A stretch of DNA of 64,000 nt from Mycolicibacterium stellerae (GTDB lineage Bacteria > Actinomycetota > Actinomycetes > Mycobacteriales > Mycobacteriaceae): NCBI RefSeq assembly GCF_003719305.1, contig NZ_RARC01000005.1, forward strand, positions 124,001 to 188,000, read 5' to 3'. Positions 38,229 through 47,012 of this stretch are shown piece by piece. Both the position numbers and the translations under genes were made by a program. A model generated the notes under the pieces. That model did not search any database. It was not told the DNA's origin and saw only the letters and a list, made by a program, of their open reading frames with translations. How positions within the stretch are numbered: position 1 is the stretch's first letter; every line of letters begins with the position of its first letter.

Positions 38229-39329
38229 TCAGGGGTTGCGCACGCAGTCGTAGGTGAGCGGAATCTCCTCGCCCAGCTCGACGACCTCGAACTGATCGAC
38301 GCCGATGTCACTGAACGACTGTGAATCGATGCCGAGGTCGGCCCACTTGGCCTTGTTGTTGCGGTCGTCGGCGAAGGTGAGTGCGATCTCGCCGCCATCG
38401 GCCAGCAGCATGCCGTGCGTCTTGAGCGCTGTGAGGATCACCTTCTCTGAATCGGAGTAGCCGGATTCGTCGAAGTCGGGCTTCAGCCGGAACCGAACCC
38501 CGTAGGGCGGTGCGTCCGGCTCAGTGCTCTCCGGGCCGCCGGCGTGGGTCGCCGGGTGCACGTACACGTCGGCCTTCATCCGGTCGTTGGGAAGAATGAA
38601 CCGCAGCGCGTGATTGACTGCGCCGGAAGCGACTTCGTCGGCGGTCGGTGTCATGGCGGTGATCGGGAAGCCGGCGGCGTCGGCACTGGTGCACTGGTCG
38701 CCGCGCAGGTTTTCCGGGTATGACTTGTTCAGGTCCCAGATGAACATCGACTGTGTGGTGATGCTGTCACCGGACTGGTTGGCCTGGTAGAGCTCGTAGA
38801 GCTTCTGCTCGTCGCGATCGGCAACCAGCAGGTGGCAATCGCCCTGCCCCTCGGTGTTGCCTGAGATGTCGCAGGAAAGGTCCTGCGAGCCTTCGATATT
38901 GGCGTCTGACGGCACCGGCATCTGCGTCGGAACGCTGTCACAGTCCGGACCGCCGCCGCAGTAGTCCTCGATACCGACCACATCCATCCGCGGGGTGCTG
39001 CTGTCCGCGTTGAAGATCGAGATCGAGAAGTCGGTCTGCAGGACGTTGTCATTGCCCCAGCCGCCCGCGTCGGTGAGGGCCGCCAGAATCGCATCACTGC
39101 GGTCGGACTTCGCGGCCCCCGACACGTCGGTCGTCCATGGCTGATCGGATCCCGACGCAACGCCCACCGTCGCGGGGGCCGCGCTTGCACTGCCGGTCTG
39201 CGATTCGGGTGCACTCGAACTCGGGCCTTGGCTCGACACTGTGTGGGACCCGCACGCCACGCACGCCGTGGCGGTGATACAGATGACGGCGAAGGCGACG
39301 AGTCGCGCGGAGTTAAGGTGCGATTTCAT
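38229..39329 (-). CDS. Secreted lipoprotein of unknown function
   Basis: 366 residues from ATG 39329. Signal sequence with possible lipobox Cys at 23 or 26 (ITATACVACG), then a Ser/Ala/Pro linker. The mature part carries a recognisable extracellular domain: DCHLLVADRDEQKLYELYQA, MFIWDLNKSYPENLRGDQCT, SADAAGFPITAMTPTADEV, GVRFRLKPDFDESGYSDSEK, LTALKTHGMLLADGG. I have seen this pattern in secreted bacterial proteins of unknown function. At least six Cys in the mature part suggest disulphides. Confidence 0.75.
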   Translation of the reverse strand: MKSHLNSARLVAFAVICITATACVACGSHTVSSQGPSSSAPESQTGSASAAPATVGVASGSDQPWTTDVSGAAKSDRSDAILAALTDAGGWGNDNVLQTDFSISIFNADSSTPRMDVVGIEDYCGGGPDCDSVPTQMPVPSDANIEGSQDLSCDISGNTEGQGDCHLLVADRDEQKLYELYQANQSGDSITTQSMFIWDLNKSYPENLRGDQCTSADAAGFPITAMTPTADEVASGAVNHALRFILPNDRMKADVYVHPATHAGGPESTEPDAPPYGVRFRLKPDFDESGYSDSEKVILTALKTHGMLLADGGEIALTFADDRNNKAKWADLGIDSQSFSDIGVDQFEVVELGEEIPLTYDCVRNP

Positions 39330-39429
39330 GCAGCGCTCAGCGCCTCTCGGAGATGGTTGAGCCGTGTCCAGACGCTATCGCGGTGGGCGTGTGCGAGATA
39401 TCGGGTGTTTCCCTACCGTTGACGGCGCG

Positions 39430-40632
39430 TCACGGCAGCACGATGCGCAGTCGTTCCCAGCCCCTTACGGTCGACGTCGGCGCGGGCACGGCGCTGTCGT
39501 AATCGATCCCCCACTCCGGCCACCGGTTCAACAACTCGTCGAGGGCCACCCGGCCCTCCAGTCGGGCGAGGTTGGCCCCTAGGCAGTAGTGCACACCCTT
39601 GCCGAACGCGAGATGGCTGATGCTGTCGCGGTGGATGTCGAAGAGCTCCGGATCGGTGTAGCGCCGCGGGTCGCGGTTGGCGGCACCGACGAGAAGCAGG
39701 ATCGCGCTGCCCGCGGGCACGGTCGTGCCGTACATCTGGAAATCCTTGACGGCATACCGGGCCAGGTGCGGGCCGGTCGGCTCGAAGCGAAGGGTCTCAT
39801 CGACGGTGCGGGTCAGCAGTGAGCGATCCTGGTACACCTGGCGGCGCTGGTCGGGGTGCTCGGCGAGCACCTTGGCGAGCCAGCCGATGAGCCTGCCGGT
39901 GGTCTCGTTGCCCGCGCCAGCGACGACCTGCGTGTAGTGCAGGATCTCCTTGCGGTCCAGCTTGCGGGTGACGCCGTTCTCGTCGTCGAACTCCATGGTC
40001 AGCAGCGCCGTCATCAGGTCGTCTGACGGGTTGCGCGAACGCCACTCGACGTAGTCGGCGTAGATGCTGCCGTCGGCGATCCTGTCGGCCTTGGCCACCT
40101 TCATCGGGGCGCCGGGCTTGGTGCGCAGGTTGGCGTCGTTGGCGTCGCGGACCGCGATCTGGTCGGATTCCGGAATCCCGAGCAGCATGCCGATCACCCG
40201 CATCGGCATCATCGACGCGAGTTCGGCGACGATATCGAAGCCGTCCGAACCGACATGCGGGTCAAGGCAATTGACGCAGAACCGCCGGATCTGGTCCTCG
40301 ATCTCGGCCATCCGCCGCGGCGTGAACACCCGGCTCATCAGCCCCCGCAACATGGTGTGCACCGGCGGATCCTCGAACATCATCACGCCCTTGGGCATGT
40401 CGAAGTCGGAGTTGACGAGCTCGAGGATGTCGCTGCGAGAGTTGGAGAAGGTCTGCCAGTTCGCGATCGCCTTCTCGACGTCGGTGTGCCGCGAGATCGC
40501 CCAGAACCGGTATCGCTCGTTGTGGTAGAGCGGCGCTTCCTCGCGCAACCTGGCGAAGGTCGGCCACGGGTCCGCGGCGATGTCGAGGTCGTACGGGTCG
40601 TAGTAAACGACTGCGTCGTCGGTGATCGTCAT
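39430..40632 (-). CDS. Cytochrome P450
   Basis: 400 residues from ATG 40632. Haem-binding loop FGKGVHYCLGANLARLEG with the ligand Cys350; I-helix AGAGNETTG (~238-246) with the oxygen-activating acid/Thr pair; ExxR at 279-282 (ETLR). It is a soluble class I P450 that would need ferredoxin and a reductase; none is in the window. It sits 10 nt after the mycofactocin-type SDR, and both are behind the palindrome at 41503. A hydroxylation followed by alcohol oxidation is a reasonable guess; substrate unknown. Confidence 0.95.
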   Translation of the reverse strand: MTITDDAVVYYDPYDLDIAADPWPTFARLREEAPLYHNERYRFWAISRHTDVEKAIANWQTFSNSRSDILELVNSDFDMPKGVMMFEDPPVHTMLRGLMSRVFTPRRMAEIEDQIRRFCVNCLDPHVGSDGFDIVAELASMMPMRVIGMLLGIPESDQIAVRDANDANLRTKPGAPMKVAKADRIADGSIYADYVEWRSRNPSDDLMTALLTMEFDDENGVTRKLDRKEILHYTQVVAGAGNETTGRLIGWLAKVLAEHPDQRRQVYQDRSLLTRTVDETLRFEPTGPHLARYAVKDFQMYGTTVPAGSAILLLVGAANRDPRRYTDPELFDIHRDSISHLAFGKGVHYCLGANLARLEGRVALDELLNRWPEWGIDYDSAVPAPTSTVRGWERLRIVLP

Positions 40633-40642
40633 TGTGGTCCCT

Positions 40643-41479
40643 CTATTTCAGCAGGCTGCCCGCGTCAACGGGCAGCGTGACACCGGTGACGTAGCGCGCC
40701 TCGTCGGAGGCCAGGAACAACACCGCGTTGCTGATGTCGACCGGCTCCACCCAAGGAATCGGAAGGAAGTGGAACGACTGGCAGATCGGCGCGAGGTCGT
40801 CGGGTCCGGGGTTCTCTAGGTCGGGACGGAACAACCGATAGGTCGCCTCGTTCATCAGCAGCGGAGTACAGACGTGGGTGGGATGAACGGTGTTGACCCG
40901 GATCGAACGGTGCCCCAGCTCGACGGCGAAGGTGCGCATCAGCCCGACGACACCGTGCTTGGCCGCGATGTAGTGGCCGACCTGCGGGTAGGCCTTAGTA
41001 CCGCCGACCGAGCTGGTGATGATGACCGAGCCGCCGCGACCGCCCGCCAGCAGGTGCGGCACCGCGGCCTTCACCGTCTTCCACACACCGCCGAGGTTGA
41101 CGTCGATGGTCTCGTCGAAGATGTCCTCAGCCATCTTGTGCAGCTTCACGCCCGTGGTGCCGATGCCTGCGTTGGCGACGACGATGTCGAGCCGCCCGAG
41201 CTGCTCGACGCCGCAGTCGACGGCGGACGCCAGCGCCGCGAAGTCGCGTACGTCGACTTGGGCCGTGACGATCCGGCGATCCAGGTTCTTGACCAGATCC
41301 GCGGTCTCGGCGAGGTCCTCCGGGGTGGCCGCAGGTGCGGTCGAGTCTTCGAACCCGCGGCAGATGTCGACCGCGATGATGTCGGCGCCTTCCTCGGCGA
41401 GCCGTACCGCGTGGCTGCGACCCTGGCCGCGCGCGGCCCCGGTGATGAATGCGACCTTGCCGTGCACCCGTCCGGCCAT
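40643..41479 (-). CDS. Mycofactocin-coupled SDR family oxidoreductase
   Basis: 278 residues from ATG 41479. The nucleotide motif TGAARGQGRSHAVRLAEEGA and the following IIAVDIC are the signature of the TIGR03971 group, which holds non-exchangeable NAD(P) and passes electrons to mycofactocin. Catalytic Ser and YxxxK are present (IITSSVGG, YIAAK). Likely an alcohol/aldehyde dehydrogenase acting with the downstream P450. Divergent from the TetR gene. Confidence 0.92.
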   Translation of the reverse strand: MAGRVHGKVAFITGAARGQGRSHAVRLAEEGADIIAVDICRGFEDSTAPAATPEDLAETADLVKNLDRRIVTAQVDVRDFAALASAVDCGVEQLGRLDIVVANAGIGTTGVKLHKMAEDIFDETIDVNLGGVWKTVKAAVPHLLAGGRGGSVIITSSVGGTKAYPQVGHYIAAKHGVVGLMRTFAVELGHRSIRVNTVHPTHVCTPLLMNEATYRLFRPDLENPGPDDLAPICQSFHFLPIPWVEPVDISNAVLFLASDEARYVTGVTLPVDAGSLLK

Positions 41480-41502
41480 GACACCTCGAGTTCTTCGGCT
41501 CT

Positions 41503-41522
41503 TGTTGGGCGACTGCCCAACA
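41503..41522. promoter_or_regulatory. Palindrome TGTTGGGC-GACT-GCCCAACA, candidate TetR operator
   Basis: Perfect 8-base arms around 4 bases, 23 nt upstream of the SDR start and 52 nt upstream of the TetR start. Strong candidate for control of SDR-P450 and autoregulation by the adjacent TetR protein. Confidence 0.7.
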
Positions 41523-41574
41523 TTTAAGCTGACGCCATGTCTAGCAGTCGGCGAAGCGCTTGGTCAAGACCCAG

Positions 41575-42153
41575 ATGACGGCCGCAAAATCGACACGGCG
41601 TGACTCTGCGACCCGGCAGGCGTTGATCCGAGCAACTGCCCAAATCATGCTCGAGGAAGGCTATGCCGCCGCGACCTCGAGGCGGGTCGCGGCGAAGGCG
41701 GGGGTGAAGCCGGCGCTGGTGCACTACTACTTCCCGAGCATGGACGACCTGTTTCTGGCCGTGTTGCGGGAAGGCGCCGAGGCCAACCTTGTCCGCCAGC
41801 GTGAAGCCTTGGCGGCCGACGAACCACTGCATGCGTTGTGGCAGCTCAACAACGCGCACGGCGCGCGGCTGCTGATGGAGTTCATGGCGCTGGCCAACCA
41901 TCGCAAGGAGATCCGCAGCGAGATCGTCGACTATGCGACGCGGTTCGGTGACCTGGAGGAGAGCGCGGTCACCTTGGCGCTGCGGGCACACGGCGTCGAT
42001 AGGGCCCAGTTTCCACCGGTCGTGATGTCGATGATCGTGACCAGCCTCGCCCGGATCCTGGTGCTGGAGCGCAGCCTCGGCGTCACCCGCGGCCACGCCG
42101 AGGCGGAAGAGTTCGTCGAGCGTCTACTCGACAGGTATGAGATGCCGTCCTGA
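41575..42153 (+). CDS. TetR family transcriptional regulator
   Basis: 192 residues from ATG 41575; TTG 41560 would add five. Helix-turn-helix: AATSRRVAAKAGVKPALVHY, then YFPSMDDLFLAVL. The C-terminal domain is all-helical without a recognised ligand class. Divergent from the mycofactocin-type SDR and P450 genes and separated from them by a 20-base palindrome, so it probably represses them until a substrate is bound. Confidence 0.92.
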   Translation: MTAAKSTRRDSATRQALIRATAQIMLEEGYAAATSRRVAAKAGVKPALVHYYFPSMDDLFLAVLREGAEANLVRQREALAADEPLHALWQLNNAHGARLLMEFMALANHRKEIRSEIVDYATRFGDLEESAVTLALRAHGVDRAQFPPVVMSMIVTSLARILVLERSLGVTRGHAEAEEFVERLLDRYEMPS

Positions 42154-42260
42154 AAGACCGATGTGAATAACGTTTCGGTCACTATCGCGATCACGATCAT
42201 TTAAGAATCGGCGTCGAATTCTGAGAAAGCACGGGCATTCGCCCCCGGGACTCTAGCTTA

Positions 42261-42367
42261 TTCGCCGATATTGAGGCGAACATCACGCCCACGGGCTGTA
42301 ACGCATTTAGTGACGTCATCAGCCGGTTCGCAGCTCAGGTTTGACCACTTTCGAATGCGGCTACCGT
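42261..42367 (+). promoter_or_regulatory. Regulatory region before the hemophore-like gene
   Basis: The 265-nt gap 42154-42418 is AT-richer than its surroundings and holds no gene I can support. It contains an inverted repeat TTCGCC-N8-GGCGAA (42261-42280) and a possible SigA-type promoter, TTGACC (42341) with TACCGT (42362), spacer 15, which is short. No IdeR box is visible. Confidence 0.35.
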
Positions 42368-42418
42368 GTATTTGGGCGGGGATACAAAAGCAATCGCAAT
42401 TCGAAGGAACAATTGATC

Positions 42419-42820
42419 ATGAATTTCAGTGGCATAACTGTACGCCGGAAAATGGCCGGCGCGATCGTCGGTTCGCTGCTCGGCGGGGTCGCCGCAGCCA
42501 CCATCGCAGCGCCGTCCGCCGCCGCTGCGCCGCAGGGCTGCAGCGCAGCCGATGTCGCAGGCACCACCAGCTCGACGCTCGGTGCGGCTCGTGGTTATTT
42601 GAACGACCACCCGGCTGCCAACCAGGTCGTGACGGCTGCTTTCAACCAGCCGCGTGGACAGGCCGCGACCGACCTCAGGAACTACTTCACCGCCAACCCG
42701 GGCGAGTACTACGACCTGAAGGGCATCCTGTCGCCGATCGGTGAGAAGCAGCGCCAATGCAATGTGACCGTGCTGCCCGCAGACCTGCAGTCGGCCTACG
42801 ACGAGTTCATGGCCGGCTAG
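42419..42820 (+). CDS. Hemophore-related secreted protein (Rv0203-like)
   Basis: 133 residues from ATG 42419 with GAAGGA upstream. Signal peptide (AGAIVGSLLGGVAAATIAAP, cleavage after AAAAP). The mature domain has the mycobacterial hemophore pattern: CSAADVAGTTSSTLGAARGY, LNDHPAANQVVTAAF, YFTANPGEYYDLKGI and a second Cys (QRQCNVTV), giving a likely disulphide. Relatives of Rv0203 bind haem outside the cell. Whether this one binds haem is not shown; the Tyr pair in GEYYD is a possible site. Followed by a hairpin terminator. Confidence 0.85.
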   Translation: MNFSGITVRRKMAGAIVGSLLGGVAAATIAAPSAAAAPQGCSAADVAGTTSSTLGAARGYLNDHPAANQVVTAAFNQPRGQAATDLRNYFTANPGEYYDLKGILSPIGEKQRQCNVTVLPADLQSAYDEFMAG

Positions 42821-42838
42821 TTCACCGCGTTACGACAG

Positions 42839-42877
42839 AACCCGCCGCTGCAGCCGACGCTGTGGCGGCGGGTTTCG
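42839..42877 (+). terminator. Hairpin terminator after the hemophore-like gene
   Basis: AACCCGCCGC, 16-base loop, GCGGCGGGTT, then TCGC. Perfect 10-bp stem, 18 nt after the stop and directly before the stop of the converging gene, so it may serve both strands. Confidence 0.65.
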
Positions 42878-42880
42878 CGT

Positions 42881-43276
42881 CTAGTCCGCGCGGTGGGCCC
42901 ACTGCAGGGAGCCGTACGCCAAGTCCAGACACTGGAGGGCGATCCCATCTGAGCCCTGTGCCGACAGGTTGAGCGCCGGGCACGGCATCGTCACGTTGTA
43001 AACCCCGATGAGCGGGCCTGCGGAAACCCAGGCGCCTGCGGCGTTGCACACGACCGTCCCCCCGGCGGGTTCCAGCCCGTATGCGAAGGCGCGGCGCGGT
43101 TGGGGGACGCACGGCGTACCCGCGGTGACGTTCCTGGCCACGTTCGGCACACAATCAGCCGAGTAGCACCAGTCCGCAGATGCGTTGGCGGCGAACAGGA
43201 TCGACGTCGGCAGCAGCGTGCCCGCCGCGAGCGTGGCGCCCACAAGGCCACCGAACATCCCGATTCGAACCGTCAT
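42881..43276 (-). CDS. Secreted Cys-rich protein, 131 residues
   Basis: ATG 43276 with AGGAGAGG upstream; the longer frame reading starts without one. Signal peptide (GLVGATLAAGTLLPTSILFA, cleavage after ASA). The mature protein has six Cys (WCYSADC, TPCVPQP, VVCNAAG, MPCPALN, LQCLDLA), probably three disulphides, and no recognised domain. Function unknown. The 100 nt upstream to 43376 shows nothing I can support. Confidence 0.72.
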   Translation of the reverse strand: MTVRIGMFGGLVGATLAAGTLLPTSILFAANASADWCYSADCVPNVARNVTAGTPCVPQPRRAFAYGLEPAGGTVVCNAAGAWVSAGPLIGVYNVTMPCPALNLSAQGSDGIALQCLDLAYGSLQWAHRAD

Positions 43277-43376
43277 GCCGGATCCTCTCCTTGGTGACTC
43301 CGTTTGCAACGGTATCGCCACCGACGGCTGTGCGTGCCTGCAAATCGCAATGCGCTCCCGTGAGCCCGACGCGACA

Positions 43377-45734
43377 TCACCGGTCCGCGGACCGCCGGAC
43401 CGGTTCGCGACCAGGGGGCTGGGGCGGCGGGGGCAGCAGCGCCTTGCGGCGCCGGACAGCCACCGTCGACGGCGAATCCGTGCTCAGCTCGAGAGGCTCA
43501 CCCGCGTGACGGATGGTCAGCGTCGAGTGGGGCCCGTCGCGAAGGGTGTAGGTGACCTCGCCGTGGCCGGCATCGACGGTGACCCGGAAGTCTCGCCAGC
43601 GCAGGCGGAACCGTAACCGGTCGATGCCGCCGGGCAGCTGCGGATCGAGTGCCAGGATCCCTTCGTCGTCGCGCAGGCCGCCGAATCCCGCGACCAACGC
43701 GGTCCACGCCCCGGCGAGCGACGCCATGTGCAGGCCGTCCTCGGTGTTGTTGTGAAGGTCGCGCAGGTCGATCAGGGCGGCTTCGTATGTGTAATCGTGT
43801 GCCAGCTCGAGGTGACCCACGGCCGCGCACATCACCGCCTGGGTGCACGCCGACAGCGACGAGTCTCGGGTGGTGCGCCGCTCGTAGTAGTCGAGGTTGC
43901 GCGCCATCTGCTCCGGTGTGAACGCATGGCTGCGCCAGTGCATCGCCAACACCAGGTCGGCCTGCTTGATCACCTGCGACGGGTACAGCCGCACGTAGGG
44001 CTCGTGGAGCAACAGCGGATATGTGGTGTTGCCGGTGAAGTTCCATTCCCGAAGGGTGGTGAAGCCGTCGCTCTGTTCGTGGACGCCCAGATCCTCGTCG
44101 TAGGGGATGTTGGCGGCGTTGGCCGCGTCCCGCCACCCGGCCATCTCCTCGGTGGTGACCCGCAGCGCGCCAGCGGAATCGGGATGCCGCTCGCACGCGT
44201 CAGCGGCGGTCCGCAGATTGTGCATCGCCATCAGGTTGGTGAAGACGTTGTCCCGTACCAGGGCGCTGTACTCGTCGGGTCCGGTGACGCCGTCGAGATG
44301 CCAGACACCGTGCCGGTCATGGTGTCCCAGCGAGAACCACAGGCGTGCCGTCTCGACGAGCACCTCGAGGCCACACTCGGCCTCCAACGAGTCGTCGCCC
44401 GTGACGACCCGATAACGGTCGAACGCCATCGCGATGTCGGCGTTCACATGCCACGCGGCGGTGCCTGCGGGCCAGTACGCCGAGCATTCCTCGCCATGGA
44501 TGGTGCGCCACGGGAAGGCGGCACCCCGAAGGTCGAGCTCCTCGGCGCGGGCGCGGGCGAGGTCGAGCGTCGAGCTTCGCCAACGCAGCGCGTCGGCGGC
44601 CGCACCGGGCGCGGTGTAGGTCAGCACGGGCAACACGTAGCCCTCGGTGTCCCAGAAGGCGTGGCCGTCGTACCCGCTTCCGGTCAGCCCCTTGCCGCCG
44701 ATCGCACGGCGCTCGGCACGCGCGCTGGCCTGTAGGACGTGAAAGAGGCCGAACCGTACCGCCTGTTGGCAGGTGGGATCGCCGTCGACCTCGACATCCG
44801 CACCGTCCCAGAAATCGTCGAGGAACTCACGTTGCGCATCGAGCAGACCCTGCCAGCCTGCGTATTTCGCGCCGGCGATCGCACCGGCGACCTGGTCGCG
44901 CAGCGCGGGCCGCGACCGCATGCTCGACCACCCGTAGGCCAGGTACTTGACGATGCGCAGCTGCTGTCCCGGCCGCAGCCCGCAGATCACGGTGGTGCGC
45001 GCCAGATCCTCCTGCGCATCTGTGCTGACCTCGACGCGGCCAGGGACCTCGACGTCATGCTCCATGGCGGCGGCCATCATCAGGCCGCTCTCCCGTGTCG
45101 TGTGCACCAGCACCGCGCCGCTTTCGGTGGCTTCGTGGCGCACCGCCGCGAGCACATTGCACATCAAGGCGGCCGCCCGCGGATCCTTCGAACGGTCCGG
45201 CAGGTCCTCGTTGGTGACCAATTCCGATTGGACCGTGACGCGGACGAAGTCGTCGACGGCCTCGACGACGTACTCGATGGCGGCAACCCCGCGCTGCGCC
45301 AACGAAACCAGCCGAGTGGAATGCACCGCCACCTGTTTGCCTGCCGGGGATGTCCACCTCGCGGTGCGGGTGAGCGTGCCTGCCCGCATGTCCAGCTCCC
45401 GCTCGTGGGTGTGCAGGTCGCCGTAGCGAACGTCGAACGGCTCGTCCTCGACGATCAGCCGGATGATCTTGCCGTTGGTGACGTCGACGATCGCCTGTCC
45501 TTCGTCGGGATAGGAGAATCCGGTCTCCGCGTACGGCAGGGGCCAGGTTTCGTAGAACCCGTTCAGGTATGTGCCAGGCAGTCCGTGGGGCTCACCTTCC
45601 TCGAGGTTTCCGCGCAGCCCGATGTGGCCGTTCGAGAGTGCGAACAGCGACTCGGTCTGAGCGATCCGGTCCAGGTCCAGGCTGGTCTCGCGGACATGCC
45701 ACGGCTCCACCGGGAAGGCGTCGTCGTCGATCAT
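43377..45734 (-). CDS. Glycoside hydrolase family 65 phosphorylase (Rv3401-like)
   Basis: 785 residues from ATG 45734; M. tuberculosis Rv3401 has 786. N-terminal beta-sandwich (TESLFALSNGHIGLRGNLEE), then the alpha/alpha barrel with GKGLTGSGYDGHAFWDTEG, and the catalytic Glu in VTGPDEYSALVRDNVFTN. GH65 phosphorylases split trehalose, maltose, kojibiose or nigerose with phosphate, giving beta-glucose-1-phosphate. The start overlaps the beta-phosphoglucomutase stop by one base (TGATG), which ties product to the next enzyme. The exact disaccharide is not decidable. Confidence 0.92.
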   Translation of the reverse strand: MIDDDAFPVEPWHVRETSLDLDRIAQTESLFALSNGHIGLRGNLEEGEPHGLPGTYLNGFYETWPLPYAETGFSYPDEGQAIVDVTNGKIIRLIVEDEPFDVRYGDLHTHERELDMRAGTLTRTARWTSPAGKQVAVHSTRLVSLAQRGVAAIEYVVEAVDDFVRVTVQSELVTNEDLPDRSKDPRAAALMCNVLAAVRHEATESGAVLVHTTRESGLMMAAAMEHDVEVPGRVEVSTDAQEDLARTTVICGLRPGQQLRIVKYLAYGWSSMRSRPALRDQVAGAIAGAKYAGWQGLLDAQREFLDDFWDGADVEVDGDPTCQQAVRFGLFHVLQASARAERRAIGGKGLTGSGYDGHAFWDTEGYVLPVLTYTAPGAAADALRWRSSTLDLARARAEELDLRGAAFPWRTIHGEECSAYWPAGTAAWHVNADIAMAFDRYRVVTGDDSLEAECGLEVLVETARLWFSLGHHDRHGVWHLDGVTGPDEYSALVRDNVFTNLMAMHNLRTAADACERHPDSAGALRVTTEEMAGWRDAANAANIPYDEDLGVHEQSDGFTTLREWNFTGNTTYPLLLHEPYVRLYPSQVIKQADLVLAMHWRSHAFTPEQMARNLDYYERRTTRDSSLSACTQAVMCAAVGHLELAHDYTYEAALIDLRDLHNNTEDGLHMASLAGAWTALVAGFGGLRDDEGILALDPQLPGGIDRLRFRLRWRDFRVTVDAGHGEVTYTLRDGPHSTLTIRHAGEPLELSTDSPSTVAVRRRKALLPPPPQPPGREPVRRSADR

Positions 45735-46504
45735 CAAGACTCCAGCAGGTCGGCCAGATCCGACACGACGACGTCAGCTCCGTTGCGCCGCAACTCCTCT
45801 GCCTGATCGTTGCGGTCGACCCCGACCACCAGCCCGAAGTCGCCAGCCCGGCCCGCGGCCACCCCTGCGAGCGCGTCCTCGAACACCGCCGCCTGCGCGG
45901 CCGACGCATCGAGCAGTTGGGCGGCACGAAGGAACGAGTCGGGTGCGGGCTTGCCTGCGATGTTCTCCTTACGCATGGTGTCCCCGTCGACGCGGACCTT
46001 GACGCAGGAAGCCAGACCGGTGACCTCGAGCACCTCGCGGGCGTTGGAGCTGGACGACACGACCGCCACCGCGAGCCCGGCCGCGGCGACGGCGTCGAGG
46101 TAGCGGCGGGATCCCTCGAAAACTGCCACGCCGTCGTTTCGCAGTGTCTGGTGAAACAGCGCATTCTTCCGGTTTCCCAGACCGTGCACCGTCTCGGCTT
46201 CGGCGTCGTCGTCCGGTTTCCCCTCTTGGAGACTGATGCCGCGGCTGTCCAGAAACGACCGGACGCCGTCTTCGCGCTTCTTGCCGTCTACATACCTCTG
46301 GTAGTCGGCGTCGATGTCAAAGGGGACGAATTGATCTCCGCTGCGCTCGGCCCGCGCCTTCAGGTAGGCGTCGAACATTTCCTTCCATGCTTTGCGGTGC
46401 ACGCTGGCCGTGTCGGTGAGCACACCGTCGAGGTCGAACAGGCAGACATGTACACCTTCGGGTAAACCCAGCGTCTCGGCCACACGCGCAGGGGTACCCA
46501 CCAT
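45734..46504 (-). CDS. Beta-phosphoglucomutase (HAD family, Rv3400-like)
   Basis: 256 residues from ATG 46504. HAD motif I is [11 protein letters not shown] (Asp24 phosphorylated, Asp26 acid/base). Motif [10 protein letters not shown], motif III within [15 protein letters not shown], motif [13 protein letters not shown]. It turns beta-glucose-1-phosphate into glucose-6-phosphate. Coupled to the GH65 phosphorylase downstream, it completes phosphorolytic use of a disaccharide. Divergent from the nitrobindin gene, with only 22 nt between them. Confidence 0.93.
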   Translation of the reverse strand: MVGTPARVAETLGLPEGVHVCLFDLDGVLTDTASVHRKAWKEMFDAYLKARAERSGDQFVPFDIDADYQRYVDGKKREDGVRSFLDSRGISLQEGKPDDDAEAETVHGLGNRKNALFHQTLRNDGVAVFEGSRRYLDAVAAAGLAVAVVSSSSNAREVLEVTGLASCVKVRVDGDTMRKENIAGKPAPDSFLRAAQLLDASAAQAAVFEDALAGVAAGRAGDFGLVVGVDRNDQAEELRRNGADVVVSDLADLLES

Positions 46505-46526
46505 CGCCCGACCATAGACTGGCTAA

Positions 46527-47012
46527 ATGGCCGATCTGCATCCCGGCGTCGCTGCTCTTGCTCCTCTTCTCGGTGTTTGGGCCGGTCAGGGCGCAGGCCA
46601 GTATCCGACCATCGCGCCGTTCGAGTACTTCGAAGAGGTCACGTTCGATCATGTCGGCAAGCCGTTCCTGCGCTACAGCCAGGCGACCAAGGCCGTCGAA
46701 GATGGTCGTCCGTTGCACGCGGAGACCGGCTATCTGCGGGTACCGTCGGCGGGGCGGCTGGAGTTGGTGCTCGCACACCCGACCGGTGTCACCGAGATCG
46801 ACGAGGGCACGCTGACTGTGACGGGCACGACGATCGAGATGGACCTCGTCGCGACGACGATCGGGCGCACCGCGTCGGCTAAGGAAGTGACGGCGCTTGG
46901 CCGGTTCATTCGCGTCGACGGCGATGAGCTTTTCTACACGGTGCGCATGGGCGCTGTCGGCCAACCGCTGCAGGACCACCTGACGGCCACGCTGCACAGG
47001 AAGCAGGCATGA
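46527..47012 (+). CDS. Nitrobindin (peroxynitrite isomerase, THAP4-like/DUF1794)
   Basis: 161 residues from ATG 46527. The signature GVWAGQGAG fits GxWxGxG (Gly16, Trp18, Gly20, Gly22). PTIAPFEYFEEVTFDHVGKP and LHAETGYLRVPS match the M. tuberculosis member Rv2717c closely. His157 near the C-terminus is the expected haem ligand. The fold is a 10-stranded barrel holding ferric haem that isomerises peroxynitrite to nitrate. Its stop overlaps the serine hydrolase start (ATGA). Confidence 0.93.
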   Translation: MADLHPGVAALAPLLGVWAGQGAGQYPTIAPFEYFEEVTFDHVGKPFLRYSQATKAVEDGRPLHAETGYLRVPSAGRLELVLAHPTGVTEIDEGTLTVTGTTIEMDLVATTIGRTASAKEVTALGRFIRVDGDELFYTVRMGAVGQPLQDHLTATLHRKQA

